A stretch of 64,000 nt of DNA from Mogibacterium sp. GTDB taxonomy: Bacteria; Bacillota; Clostridia; Peptostreptococcales; Anaerovoracaceae. Positions 1 through 8,163 of the stretch are shown here, piece by piece (position 1 is the stretch's first letter; each line of letters starts with the position of its first letter). The stretch is from the NCBI GenBank assembly GCA_017433975.1, contig JAFRGD010000001.1, positions 30,558 through 94,557 of the forward strand, given 5' to 3'. Made by a program: the position numbers and the translations under genes. Below the pieces are notes generated by a model. The model had not been told where the DNA came from. It did not search any database and was given only the letters and a program-made list of their open reading frames with translations.

Positions 1-271
1 CTTCTGGCCGGACTATATATGGAATGCCAATGGTTCCAACAGAAGTCAAAAGCATATCCCCCGGCAGCGGAACGCCAAATTTGGATTTTATATCATTATA
101 CTTTTCTATGCTAATGTAGAGGGGCTCACTGATCTGTTGTCCCTGACTCGATTCAATGATTTCTTTGGAACGGTAAAAAGGAACGCCGGAATCAACATAT
201 TCCGAGTAAAAAATCCTTTTACTGGATGTTATTTCGCAATGATCGCCAATTTTTGCCTTCGCCCAACTCAT
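1..271 (-). CDS. hsdS: Type I restriction enzyme specificity subunit HsdS, 5' part only
   Basis: The reading frame starts at an ATG at 269-271 and runs off the left edge of the window, giving about 90 N-terminal residues. It opens with MSWAKAKIGDHCEITSSKRI, the usual beginning of an HsdS target-recognition domain, and later contains the turn LPGDMLLTSVGTIGIP that recurs in this family. Its ATG overlaps the hsdM stop codon in an ATGA arrangement, so the two are translationally coupled. HsdS would give sequence specificity to the HsdM methyltransferase and to an HsdR nuclease that must lie outside the window. The DNA target cannot be read from this fragment. Confidence 0.88.
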   Translation of the reverse strand, partial: MSWAKAKIGDHCEITSSKRIFYSEYVDSGVPFYRSKEIIESSQGQQISEPLYISIEKYNDIKSKFGVPLPGDMLLTSVGTIGIPYIVRPE

Positions 272-2133
272 ATTCCCATCTCCTTTATGTTCTGCGAGAT
301 GGTATCCATCAGATCATTGGATTCAGCCTGAAGGGACAGAAGTTCTCTGTGAATTTCAGCCATGCGCTCGGCAAAGTCAACACCGTCATCTTCCACGGGA
401 GCCACACCGACGTATGCACCGGGTGTAAGTGAAAAGCCTTTTTCTTCAATTTCGTCAATACTTGCCAGCTTGCACAGGCCGAGCACGTCGGCATAAACGC
501 CCTCACCGAACTTCTCATAGAGCCAGTGCGCTTCTTTGGCAACGGTCAGCATATTTTCGATATAGGCGATCCTGTCGTCATACTGCTGCTGAACGCTCTT
601 TTTATCGCGCTTTCCGGCGACATCCACGTCGGCTTTCGCGGCCTTGCGGAGCGCAGAGAGTTTCTCTTTCAGCGCGGATGCGATATCAGCAAAGGATGCC
701 TGATAAACAGCCTCTTTCAGATCGTCATTCTCGGCGGCTTCGGCTTCCGCGTGGAGATAATCGTGATACTCCTGCAGCAACGCAGTATACTTTTCGGTTT
801 CGCCGCGATAAAGCCATACGATAGCGTTCAGGTTTTTGAGCTGCCATTCGCTCCATTCGTTCAGCGTGCGGTCGACAACGGTGTAGTAATTCCGGGCGTC
901 GATAAACAACACCTTGTCACGGATGGCTTCCCTCTTGGCCTTGTCAAAGAACCATAGAGAGCAAGGCAGGGATTTGGTATAAAAGAAGTTGTTGCCTACG
1001 GAGATCATCACGTCAACGTGACCGGTGCGGATCAGTGCTTCACGGATATCCTTGTCCTTGCCCTGGCTGTCCGTAGCAGAGGACGCCATAACGAAACCGG
1101 CGCGGCCATGCTCGTTCAGATAGGAGTAGAAATAGGAGATCCAGAGGTAGTTAGCGTTTCCGACCTCTTTGTTCTTGTTCACGGAAGGCAGACCGAACGG
1201 AAGTCGTCCGGCGCTCTCACAGGATTCGGCTTTGACTTTATCTACATTGAACGGCGGATTCGCCATGATGTAGTCACAGCAGCCGTCCAGATTATGTGCG
1301 TCATGGTAGAAGGTGTTTGCCTCGTCTCCGGATTTGATAACGCCAGTCAGTCCGTGGACTGCCATGTTCATCAGGCAGAGCTGTGCGTTATATTCCACCT
1401 TTTCCTGCCCGTAGAAGGTCATAGAGCTGTTGGCATTCATACCGGCGGCGTTCACAAAATCACCGCTCTGCACGAACATGCCGCCGCTGCCGCACGCGCA
1501 ATCGAGAAGAACACCCTGTTTCGGCTCCAGAATGTTGACGATCATTTTTACAAGAGATTTCGGCGTGAAGAACACACCGTCATCGGACGCGACCACTGGA
1601 GCAAATTTGCTCAGGAAGTATTCGTAAATGCGACCGATGATATCGCCGCCGACATCGTCAAGAGCGCTGTTATTGAAAATGCGGAGAAGCTCTGCAAGAA
1701 GCTCATCGGAAAAATCAGTATAGCTTTTCGGAAGAACGCCTGTGAGCTGTTCGCTCTGCGCCTCAATGAGCAGCATGGCATTGTTGACCACTTCTCCGAG
1801 GCTGTTCATCGGATGGCCGTCTTTATTGACAAGACCAACGGAGGCGATGTTCTCCGGCAGATTGACAAGGTATTCGTACTGTGCTTCTTTCGGAAGGAAC
1901 AGAGCGCTCTTGGCGGAAAAGTCACTGGCCTCAACGGGCAGCACCCGACCGCCGCGAGAGGGACGATCCTTCAGGATCTCCGCCTCTACCTTTTTAAAAC
2001 GGCTGTACGCATAGCGCAGGAAAATAAGCCCCAGCACGGGCATACAGTATTGATTTGAGGTCAGTTTGGACCCGGCTCTAAGGAGATCAGCAGATTCCCA
2101 CAGCTCCGCCTCCAGTTTACGAATGTTAATCAT
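268..2133 (-). CDS. hsdM: Type I restriction-modification DNA methyltransferase subunit HsdM
   Basis: This 621-residue protein is the N6-adenine methyltransferase of a type I system. An N-terminal helical HsdM domain (about residues 5-150) precedes the class I methyltransferase fold. The AdoMet loop DCACGSGG lies at 211-218 and the catalytic N-P-P-F motif at 292-295. A long C-terminal helical tail (about 450-621) is typical for subunit docking. The length is usual for the family. It overlaps the upstream regulator by 8 bases and the downstream hsdS by 4 bases, a tight operon. The gene appears intact. Confidence 0.96.
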   Translation of the reverse strand: MINIRKLEAELWESADLLRAGSKLTSNQYCMPVLGLIFLRYAYSRFKKVEAEILKDRPSRGGRVLPVEASDFSAKSALFLPKEAQYEYLVNLPENIASVGLVNKDGHPMNSLGEVVNNAMLLIEAQSEQLTGVLPKSYTDFSDELLAELLRIFNNSALDDVGGDIIGRIYEYFLSKFAPVVASDDGVFFTPKSLVKMIVNILEPKQGVLLDCACGSGGMFVQSGDFVNAAGMNANSSMTFYGQEKVEYNAQLCLMNMAVHGLTGVIKSGDEANTFYHDAHNLDGCCDYIMANPPFNVDKVKAESCESAGRLPFGLPSVNKNKEVGNANYLWISYFYSYLNEHGRAGFVMASSATDSQGKDKDIREALIRTGHVDVMISVGNNFFYTKSLPCSLWFFDKAKREAIRDKVLFIDARNYYTVVDRTLNEWSEWQLKNLNAIVWLYRGETEKYTALLQEYHDYLHAEAEAAENDDLKEAVYQASFADIASALKEKLSALRKAAKADVDVAGKRDKKSVQQQYDDRIAYIENMLTVAKEAHWLYEKFGEGVYADVLGLCKLASIDEIEEKGFSLTPGAYVGVAPVEDDGVDFAERMAEIHRELLSLQAESNDLMDTISQNIKEMGI

Positions 2134-2356
2134 CGATAGTATCTCCTTTCAGACAATCAGGAACAAACTCCATCATATCATTGGGAGAGCAATCCAATGC
2201 ATAACAAATACTTTCCACTTTATCCAAGGCGATATATTGTCCATTTTTGATTTTAGTAATAATATTTGCGGATATTTTCGCACGTCGCATAAGCTCAGCA
2301 TTGGAAATATCACGCTCGATCATCATATGCATTAATGGTTTATAACTCACAGCCAT
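2126..2356 (-). CDS. XRE-family HTH regulator preceding the type I RM genes
   Basis: I chose the ATG at 2354-2356 because AGGAG lies 9 bases upstream; longer in-frame starts lack a ribosome site. The 76-residue product is nearly all one XRE/Cro helix-turn-helix: helix 2-turn-helix 3 covers about residues 16-37 (ISNAELMRRAKISANIITKI), followed by the usual C-terminal segment with SPNDMMEF. It overlaps the start of hsdM by 8 bases and should be co-transcribed with it. Small XRE proteins in front of RM genes often act as timing (controller) proteins. That role here is inference, supported by a palindrome over its own promoter at 2394-2407. Confidence 0.85.
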   Translation of the reverse strand: MAVSYKPLMHMMIERDISNAELMRRAKISANIITKIKNGQYIALDKVESICYALDCSPNDMMEFVPDCLKGDTIDD

Positions 2357-2378
2357 TTCAGCAATCTCCTTTACTACT

Positions 2379-2408
2379 GTTATACGTATTGTGTCACACT
2401 TATGTGAA
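2379..2408 (-). promoter_or_regulatory. Putative promoter and operator of the XRE-hsdM-hsdS operon
   Basis: On the minus strand TTCACA (2403-2408) and TATAAC (2379-2384) are separated by 18 bases. An inverted repeat with arms TCACA and TGTGA and a 4-base centre (2394-2407) covers the -35 element. This arrangement fits self-regulation by the XRE protein encoded immediately downstream. The site is inferred from position and symmetry only. Confidence 0.45.
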
Positions 2409-2753
2409 AAAATCAATGAATGCGGAATGGTTAATGTAGTTACAATGTGTAATTCTTAGGACGTTGTTTAGATCGTTAAATTGTTTGTATTGTTGAGATG
2501 TGATAGAATTTGAATAAAGAATTATTAGGAGAATTGTTGTATTAAATAAACGGTTTAACCCGTTTATAAAAAATCGCAACATTACGTTCAGACCGGTCAA
2601 TGAAATGCAGGTTGTCAGAAAAGGAGCAGACACCTACCATTTGTTTGTTAAAATCAAGGTCCTGGAAGTACTTATAAACCCGGTTCATCAAGAGCGATTA
2701 AATAATACATCGACCCGCTGGCGCGGGAGCATGAAGAAATAAAGGAGTACCCC
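2409..2753. other. Intergenic region, no gene recognised
   Basis: This is an AT-rich stretch of about 345 bases between the divergent RM operon and the hydrolase gene. I see only a weak 6-bp hairpin (2548-2565) and the ribosome site AAAGGAG at 2742-2748 for the next gene. Open frames here are short, lack ribosome sites and resemble no family I know. Confidence 0.5.
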
Positions 2754-3740
2754 ATGAAACCCAAAAAACAACCGAAAAAGTACGATATCGATGAGGTTTT
2801 TTACATCCCGGTGAACGGTGACCGCCAGAGCATCCACATCCGCAGCGGGAACCGGTCGAATCCGGTCGTTCTGTTCGTGCACGGCGGCCCGGGCGTCTGC
2901 GACCGCTCCTGGGTCATGCCGAAGCAGTCCGAATACCTGGCGGACCGGTTCACGATGGTGTGCTGGGATCAGCGCATGGCGGGCAAGAACTACCGCGACG
3001 CGGACGCGAGAAAGAAAATGACGCTCGACCAGCAGGTCGAGGACATGCACGACGTCGTGAAGTACCTCGTGAAGCGCTTCGGCCAGGAGAAAATCTTCAT
3101 CGTCGGCCACAGCTGGGGCACGATCCTGTCCTGCCTCTACCTGCCGAAATATCCACAGAACGTCCGCGCGTACGTCGGGATGGGGCAGTTCGTAAACGGC
3201 TTTTTAAACGAAGATCTCAGCTATGAGTATGTGGTCAACTGCGCGAAGGAACTCGGCGACCAAAAGGCTCTGAAGGACCTCGCGAAGATCGGCGCGCCGG
3301 TCAACGGCGAGTACGCCGGCGGCATGGACGCGGTGATGGTGCAGCGCAACTACCTGACCAAATACGGCGGCGAGACCTGGAAGGAGCGGGGCGGCATCTA
3401 CCAGACCGTCATCATCCCGTTCCTGACCAGCGGCGAGTACAAGATCATCCCGGACCTGTACCGGTACTACAAAGGCACGTTCTACTGCCTGAACCAGCTC
3501 TGGCCGGACGTGATCAACCTCAAGTTCGACGAGACGCTCAAGAAGCTGGACGTCCCGGTGTACCTCTTCCAGGGCGACCACGACCAGAATACGCCGACCG
3601 AGCTCGCGAAGAAGTGGTTCGACGCGCTCGAGGCGCCTTATAAAGAATACGTCGCGTTCCACGACTCCGCGCACTCCCCGATCATGGAGGAGCCGGAGCT
3701 CTGGGGCAGGACGCTGATCGAGAAGCTGCTGGGAGAATAA
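2754..3740 (+). CDS. Alpha/beta hydrolase, proline-iminopeptidase-like
   Basis: This cytoplasmic 328-residue protein has no signal peptide. It has the oxyanion-hole motif HGGPG at 43-47, the nucleophile elbow GHSWG with Ser120, an acidic turn GDHDQNTP (Asp275/Asp277) and a C-terminal His307. Together these make a complete catalytic triad. HGGPG followed by a cap domain is characteristic of the prolyl aminopeptidase (S33) branch, so the substrate may be a peptide or small amide, but this is not certain. Start: AAAGGAG lies 5 bases upstream of the ATG. The next hydrolase follows after 69 bases on the same strand. Confidence 0.85.
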   Translation: MKPKKQPKKYDIDEVFYIPVNGDRQSIHIRSGNRSNPVVLFVHGGPGVCDRSWVMPKQSEYLADRFTMVCWDQRMAGKNYRDADARKKMTLDQQVEDMHDVVKYLVKRFGQEKIFIVGHSWGTILSCLYLPKYPQNVRAYVGMGQFVNGFLNEDLSYEYVVNCAKELGDQKALKDLAKIGAPVNGEYAGGMDAVMVQRNYLTKYGGETWKERGGIYQTVIIPFLTSGEYKIIPDLYRYYKGTFYCLNQLWPDVINLKFDETLKKLDVPVYLFQGDHDQNTPTELAKKWFDALEAPYKEYVAFHDSAHSPIMEEPELWGRTLIEKLLGE

Positions 3741-3809
3741 ACGTGCGTTGCGGCGTTGCGTCGGTTGTGACGTGACGCGTTGCGCCGTGGCGGAACAAAG
3801 GAGGCCACT

Positions 3810-4736
3810 ATGATTACAAAAAAAGTCATCGTCGGCGGCGGGACGGAGTTCCCGCTGAACGGACAGCTGGTGCTGCCGGACGACCTGACGGAGCGGGTGC
3901 CGGCGGTCGTGTTCGTGCACGGCTCGGGTCCGAGCAACATGGACGAGCAGATTTACAGCCTGACGCCTTTTAAGGACCTCGCGGAGGGGCTCGCGGAGCG
4001 GGGAATCGCTTCGATCCGCTATGATAAGCGGACGTACGCCTACGCCCGCAAGGTCGCGAAACTCGCCGGCGTCGTCACGGTCAAGGAAGAAACGATTGAG
4101 GACGCGATCCGGGCGGCCGACCTCGCGCGAACGATTCCGGAGATCGACCCGGAGCGGATCTTTATCGTCGGCCACAGCATGGGCGCGATGCTCGCGCCGC
4201 GCATCGATGCAGAGGGCGGCAACTTCCGCGGGCTGGTCCTCATGGCGGGGACCCCACTGAGGTTAGAGAACATCGTCATCCGCCAGCTCAAACAGGCGAG
4301 CGGCGAAGGCAGCGGCATCATGAAAATGGTCGTCAAGCTGGAGGACAAGATCTTCAGCAAAAAGTTCGACGGCCTCTACGACATGCCGGACGACGAGGCC
4401 CGGCGGAAGAAATTCTTCGGCGGCACGTCGCTCTACTACTTCAAGGAGATGGGCCGGAAGACCGCCGCGGAATACCTGATAGAGTCCGACAAGCCGGTCC
4501 TGATCATGCAGGGCGGCATGGACTTCCAGGTCCTCAAGGACGTGGACTTCGCGGCTTTCCAGAAGCTCCTCGCGGACCGTCCGAACGTCGAGTACCGCCT
4601 CTACGACGACCTGAACCACCTCTTCGTCAAAGGCGTCTTCAACAGCATCATGCTGGCCGCCCGCGAGTACAAGAAGAAGCAACACATCGGCCCGGAGGTC
4701 ATCGACGACATCGCCGCGTTCGTGAAATCGAATTAA
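3810..4736 (+). CDS. Alpha/beta hydrolase of the dienelactone-hydrolase/esterase type
   Basis: I chose the ATG at 3810 because AAAGGAGG is placed directly upstream; an earlier in-frame ATG at 3780 has no such site. The 308-residue product carries HGSGP (37-41) and the nucleophile elbow GHSMG (Ser123). Near the C-terminus there is an acidic residue in MQGGMDFQ and the expected His in LYDDLNHLFVK. This pattern is that of the alpha/beta hydrolases with an N-terminal beta-sandwich-like extension seen next to peptidases. It is unrelated in detail to the preceding hydrolase, so the pair is not a recent duplication. Substrate unknown. Confidence 0.82.
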   Translation: MITKKVIVGGGTEFPLNGQLVLPDDLTERVPAVVFVHGSGPSNMDEQIYSLTPFKDLAEGLAERGIASIRYDKRTYAYARKVAKLAGVVTVKEETIEDAIRAADLARTIPEIDPERIFIVGHSMGAMLAPRIDAEGGNFRGLVLMAGTPLRLENIVIRQLKQASGEGSGIMKMVVKLEDKIFSKKFDGLYDMPDDEARRKKFFGGTSLYYFKEMGRKTAAEYLIESDKPVLIMQGGMDFQVLKDVDFAAFQKLLADRPNVEYRLYDDLNHLFVKGVFNSIMLAAREYKKKQHIGPEVIDDIAAFVKSN

Positions 4737-4763
4737 TTGGGTTAGGGGATTGAGGAGGACGAG

Positions 4764-5540
4764 ATGAATACGTATTTGATTGAAGAGATGACGTGGCCGG
4801 AGATCAAGGCGGCCCTTGAGGCCGGCGTGGACACAATCATCATTTACGCTGCGTCGATTGAGCAGCACGGGCCGCAGCTCGCGGAGCTGACGGACACCCA
4901 GCTCGGGTACCAGGGCGGCATCGACCTGGCGAAGCGGCTCGGGAACGCGCTGGTCGCGCCGGTCATCCGGCCGGGCCTGTCCAAGCACCACCTGAGCCTG
5001 CCGGGTAGCCTGACCCTGCGGCCGGAGGTCTTCCGCGGCGTCGTGGAGGATTACGTCGCGTGCTACGTGACGCACGGCTTTAAGAAGATCATCCTGACGT
5101 CGTCGCACGGCGGGAACTTCCAGGCGATTGCGGACATCGCGAAGACGGAGGCTGCGAAATACCCGGACGTCTGCATCGTGTCCGGGCTCTCGCTCGCGGA
5201 GCTGACGCCGGCGCTGGAGGAGCTCGAGCGGATCGAAGGACTTGAACCTGGCGTCTGCGGCGGCCACGCCTGCGACTGGGAGACATCCGTCATGCTGCAC
5301 TTCACGCCGCAGCACGTCCGCATGGACCAGGCGGAGCGCGGCTTCGTCGGAACGCCGACGCCGGAAGTGCTGGAGCGGTTCTTCACGGATGGCGTCGTTG
5401 CGGTCAGCGAGATCGGCGTCATGGGCGACCCGTCCCACGCGGACGGCGAGCGCGGCGGCCGTTATTTCAAGTATCTACAGGACATCCAGGAGCGCGTCGT
5501 GAGAGCGCACATCGCGGACTGGGAGCAGGCGCACCAATAA
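4764..5540 (+). CDS. Creatininase-family metal-dependent amidohydrolase
   Basis: The 258-residue protein shows the creatininase/MftE fold signatures: SIEQHGPQL with metal-binding Glu33 and His35, Asp44, HHLSLPGSL at 75-83, SSHGGN with His115, and GGHACDWETS with Glu173. These are the binuclear metal ligands of the family. Members hydrolyse cyclic or linear amides (creatinine, formamides, mycofactocin leader peptides). The substrate here cannot be assigned, and no mycofactocin genes are nearby. It follows two hydrolases within 30-70 bases, suggesting a small catabolic operon. Ribosome site GAGGA lies before the ATG. Confidence 0.85.
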   Translation: MNTYLIEEMTWPEIKAALEAGVDTIIIYAASIEQHGPQLAELTDTQLGYQGGIDLAKRLGNALVAPVIRPGLSKHHLSLPGSLTLRPEVFRGVVEDYVACYVTHGFKKIILTSSHGGNFQAIADIAKTEAAKYPDVCIVSGLSLAELTPALEELERIEGLEPGVCGGHACDWETSVMLHFTPQHVRMDQAERGFVGTPTPEVLERFFTDGVVAVSEIGVMGDPSHADGERGGRYFKYLQDIQERVVRAHIADWEQAHQ

Positions 5541-5568
5541 GGTCGCGGCTGCGTTTTGGCCATTGCGC

Positions 5569-5630
5569 CAACCAAGAATTGCCATATATGGAAATTTTTG
5601 GTTGACAACGTTGCCGTTTACGGGTATAAT
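5569..5630 (+). promoter_or_regulatory. Consensus sigma-A promoter overlapped by a 36-bp palindromic operator
   Basis: TTGACA at 5602-5607 and TATAAT at 5625-5630 are separated by exactly 17 bases, a perfect vegetative promoter. A near-perfect dyad spans 5569-5604: arms beginning CAACCAAGAATT and ending AATTTTTGGTTG around the central palindrome CCATATATGG. Its right arm runs into the -35 box, so a bound dimer would block RNA polymerase. The downstream gene encodes an HTH protein, which makes autorepression the simplest reading. Confidence 0.75.
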
Positions 5631-5651
5631 AAAGGCGAAAGGAGGAGCGAA

Positions 5652-6527
5652 ATGATCCGACAGACATTTGACCTCAGCAAGCTCAAGGCCCGCAAGAAAG
5701 CCCTTTCGCTGACGAACCAGGACATCGCGGAGGAGTCCGGCGTCCCGCTCAGCACCGTGCAAAAGGTTTTTGCCGGGCAGACTGCATCGCCGCGGTATGA
5801 TACGCTGGCCCAGATCGACGCGGTCCTGACCAGGCACGAGCGGCGGCAATACAGTATTACGCCGGAGCGGGATACGGCAGCCGTGCACGAGAGCAATCTG
5901 GCGTATCGTTACGATTACGCGACGTCGTTTGACCAGCAGGCGCCGTCGGACGACGCGGCCCTCTCGTTTTACAAGCTTTACACGCTGGAGGATTACTACG
6001 CCTTTCCGGACGACCGCCGCGTCGAGTTGATCGACGGTCGGATCTACGATATGACCGCTCCGACAATCCGGCATCAGGACATCATCCTGCAGGTCGCCAT
6101 CGCTTTTTACAGTTACATTGAGAAGAGCGGCCATGACTGCCGCGCCATCGTTTCTCCGGTAGACGTCAGGCTGGACTGCGATAACTACACCATGGTCGAG
6201 CCGGATCTGGTCGTGTTGTGCAACCGCGGCAGGGACGACCGCCGGCTTAAGAACACAAAGCGGGTCGAGGGGGCTCCGGACTTCATCATGGAAGTCCTTT
6301 CTCCTTCGAGCGTCGGGCTCGACAGCGGACTGAAATACCGCAAGTACAAGGGCGCCGGCGTCCGCGAATACTGGATCGTAGACCCGGGCATCCGCAAAGT
6401 GACCGTGTGCGACTTTGAACACGACCGCGAGACGCAGTATACCTTTGACGACGCGGTTCCGGTCTGCCTGACCGGCGGCGACCTCCGGGTCGACTTCGCA
6501 AAGATCAACGCCTATATGACCGAGTGA
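5652..6527 (+). CDS. HTH domain fused to a Uma2 (PD-(D/E)XK nuclease-fold) domain
   Basis: Start ATG at 5652 is preceded by AAAGGAGGAGCG. The 291-residue protein has an XRE-like helix-turn-helix at about residues 19-45 (LTNQDIAEESGVPLSTVQKV). A linker to about 105 follows, then a Uma2/DUF820 domain to about 285. The Uma2 hallmarks are present: VELIDGRIYDM (124-134), VEPDLVVL (182-189), EVLSPSS (214-220), KYRKY and EYWIVDP. In this fold Asp185 and Glu214 would be catalytic residues. Uma2 proteins are abundant but poorly understood; a fused DNA-binding domain suggests a regulator or site-directed nuclease. The strong palindrome on its own promoter suggests autorepression. Confidence 0.85.
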   Translation: MIRQTFDLSKLKARKKALSLTNQDIAEESGVPLSTVQKVFAGQTASPRYDTLAQIDAVLTRHERRQYSITPERDTAAVHESNLAYRYDYATSFDQQAPSDDAALSFYKLYTLEDYYAFPDDRRVELIDGRIYDMTAPTIRHQDIILQVAIAFYSYIEKSGHDCRAIVSPVDVRLDCDNYTMVEPDLVVLCNRGRDDRRLKNTKRVEGAPDFIMEVLSPSSVGLDSGLKYRKYKGAGVREYWIVDPGIRKVTVCDFEHDRETQYTFDDAVPVCLTGGDLRVDFAKINAYMTE

Positions 6528-6572
6528 GTTGCAGTACCGACTGAACTGCAGTTTCATGAATTCGAATACGAA

Positions 6573-6620
6573 ACAACAACAGCCTTGGGGACGCCTACGC
6601 TTCGCCCCCAAGGCTGTTGT
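6573..6620. repeat. Large inverted repeat (hairpin) after the HTH-Uma2 gene
   Basis: The left arm CAACAACAGCCTTGGGG and the right arm CCCCAAGGCTGTTGTCGTTG pair over about 16 bases around a GC-rich loop. There is no run of T on either side, so it is not a classical terminator. It may be a transcript-stabilising hairpin or an interspersed palindromic repeat; only one copy is present in this window. Confidence 0.6.
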
Positions 6621-6764
6621 CGTTGTTAGGATGTCATTGTAGGATTAGGAAGTTGAAAATGAAGAAAAAACTTTATCTTTGCTTTGCAATGAAAGGATAC
6701 CGCCGCAACCTTAACTGAACTTTAAAGAAAGCTAAAAGTTTGAAAAGAATCGGATAAGAATACG

Positions 6765-6800
6765 AAAAAAAGGGGCCGCCCGGCTGGGGACCCCTTTTTG
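6765..6800. terminator. Bidirectional intrinsic terminator between converging units
   Basis: A run of A precedes GGGG, and CCCC is followed by five T, closing a hairpin with a GC-rich loop. It lies 33 bases beyond the stop of the oxidoreductase operon on the minus strand and also serves the plus-strand HTH-Uma2 gene. Confidence 0.75.
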
Positions 6801-6832
6801 AATATTTTGTGTTGCGGTTCGCGTGAATTGGC

Positions 6833-7405
6833 TTAGTTCGCCTTCGCGGCTCTCTCCGCGGCGAACTTCTTGCCCTGCGCGAGGCCGAGGCGGTACGCGC
6901 GCTCGTTGGCTTCGTTGAACTCCGGGTGCTTGGCGCCGAGCTTCTCGAAGATGGTCTCGAGGACGACGTCCTCCGGCAGGATGTCGGTGAAGCCGACGAT
7001 GACGCCGATGATGACCATGTTGATGCCCTTCGGGTTCTCCGCCTCGTTCGCGAGTTTTTCCGCGTCAAAGAGGTAGAAGTTCTCGGTCCCGTACATGTCA
7101 CCGGTGAGCTCCCTGGAGGAGTTCATCAGGAGCACGCTGTCCGGGCGGAGCTTGTCCGCCGGGCTCTCCGGGGTCTCGGTCGTGAACGCGATGACGTAGT
7201 CGCCCTGCCAGAAGACCGGGGCGGTGATGATTTCGTCGGAGATCGCGACGTAGCAGTCGGACTTACCGCCGCGCTTCTGCTTGCCGTAGAGCGCGTAGTT
7301 GGTGGTGAAAAGGCCGTCGACTTTGCAGGCCGCGTAGCAGAGGATTTCGCCCGCCAGCTTAACGCCCTGGCCGCCAAGTCCAGTCAGAATGAAAGTTTGT
7401 TCCAT
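6833..7405 (-). CDS. korC: 2-oxoacid:ferredoxin oxidoreductase, gamma subunit (first set)
   Basis: The 190-residue protein begins with FILTGLGGQGVKLAGEIL, the signature of the gamma subunit/domain of pyruvate, 2-ketoglutarate and 2-ketoisovalerate ferredoxin oxidoreductases. It continues with the motif YGKQKRGGKSDCYVAIS, the family's usual YG.E.RGG region. It is the last gene of a ferredoxin-alpha-beta-gamma operon, 15 bases after the beta subunit, and ends at a terminator. It helps form the four-subunit cytoplasmic enzyme that decarboxylates 2-oxoacids to acyl-CoA. The exact 2-oxoacid is uncertain. A paralogue lies at 42217-42762. Confidence 0.88.
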   Translation of the reverse strand: MEQTFILTGLGGQGVKLAGEILCYAACKVDGLFTTNYALYGKQKRGGKSDCYVAISDEIITAPVFWQGDYVIAFTTETPESPADKLRPDSVLLMNSSRELTGDMYGTENFYLFDAEKLANEAENPKGINMVIIGVIVGFTDILPEDVVLETIFEKLGAKHPEFNEANERAYRLGLAQGKKFAAERAAKAN

Positions 7406-7420
7406 GGTGCAGCCTCCTTC

Positions 7421-8161
7421 CTATTTGTCGCGGAAAACGCCGATCGGATACTCTTTGAGCATCGTTTCGTCGATGAAATCCAGGCACTTCAGCGGGCTCA
7501 TGCCCCAGTTGCTCGGGCAGGCCGAGACGACCTCGACGAGCGAGAAGCCCTTGCCGTCGAGCTGGTTCTGGAACGCCTTCTTGATGTATTTCTTGGTGTC
7601 ACGGACGTTCTTTGGCGAAGTGCAGGTGCCGCGCGCGATGAAGGACGGCGCCTGGAAGTTGCTGATCAGCTCGCACATGTGCATCGGATAGCCGTGCTCC
7701 GCCGCGGTGCGGCCGTAAGGCGAGGTCGTGGTCTTCATGCCCATCAGGGTGGTCGGGGCCATCTGGCCGCCGGTCATGCCGTACTGGGCGTTGTTGACGA
7801 AGATCGCAGTGATGTTTTCGCCGCGGTTCGCCGCGTGCATGGACTCCGCGAAGCCGATCGACGCGAAGTCGCCGTCGCCTTGGTACGTGAACACCAGGTT
7901 CTCCGGGTTGCAGCGCTTGTAAGCGCTTGCGGACGCGCAGGCGCGGCCGTGCGGGATCTGGAGCGCGTCGATATCGATGTATCCAAAGGTTCCGTTGGCG
8001 TTGCAGCCGACGCCGGAGAAGCAGACTGCGAGCTTCTCCTGATCGAGTTCCTCGAGAACTTCTGCAATCAGTCGGACGACCGTGGAGTGCATGCAGCCCG
8101 GGCAATAGGTGTTCGGTCTGTATACTCCAATGCTGGCCGGCTTCTTATAAATGGTCTTCAT
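7421..8161 (-). CDS. korB: 2-oxoacid:ferredoxin oxidoreductase, beta (thiamine diphosphate) subunit (first set)
   Basis: The 246-residue protein contains the TPP-binding core YQGDGDFASIGFAESMHAANRG with the GDG start and a downstream NNAQYGMTGGQMAPTT segment. Conserved cysteines (YCPGCMHS near residue 20 and GVGCNANG) would hold or contact the Fe-S cluster. HGRA follows as in other beta subunits. The gene starts 2 bases after the alpha-subunit stop. The beta subunit carries out decarboxylation and passes electrons to ferredoxin. It is clearly paralogous to the beta subunit at 42759-43508. Confidence 0.92.
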   Translation of the reverse strand: MKTIYKKPASIGVYRPNTYCPGCMHSTVVRLIAEVLEELDQEKLAVCFSGVGCNANGTFGYIDIDALQIPHGRACASASAYKRCNPENLVFTYQGDGDFASIGFAESMHAANRGENITAIFVNNAQYGMTGGQMAPTTLMGMKTTTSPYGRTAAEHGYPMHMCELISNFQAPSFIARGTCTSPKNVRDTKKYIKKAFQNQLDGKGFSLVEVVSACPSNWGMSPLKCLDFIDETMLKEYPIGVFRDK

Positions 8162-8163
8162 CG

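Noticed and set aside
1018..2058. A 346-codon plus-strand frame opposite hsdM
   Set aside because: It lies wholly within hsdM, whose AdoMet and NPPF motifs are intact, and has no ribosome site.
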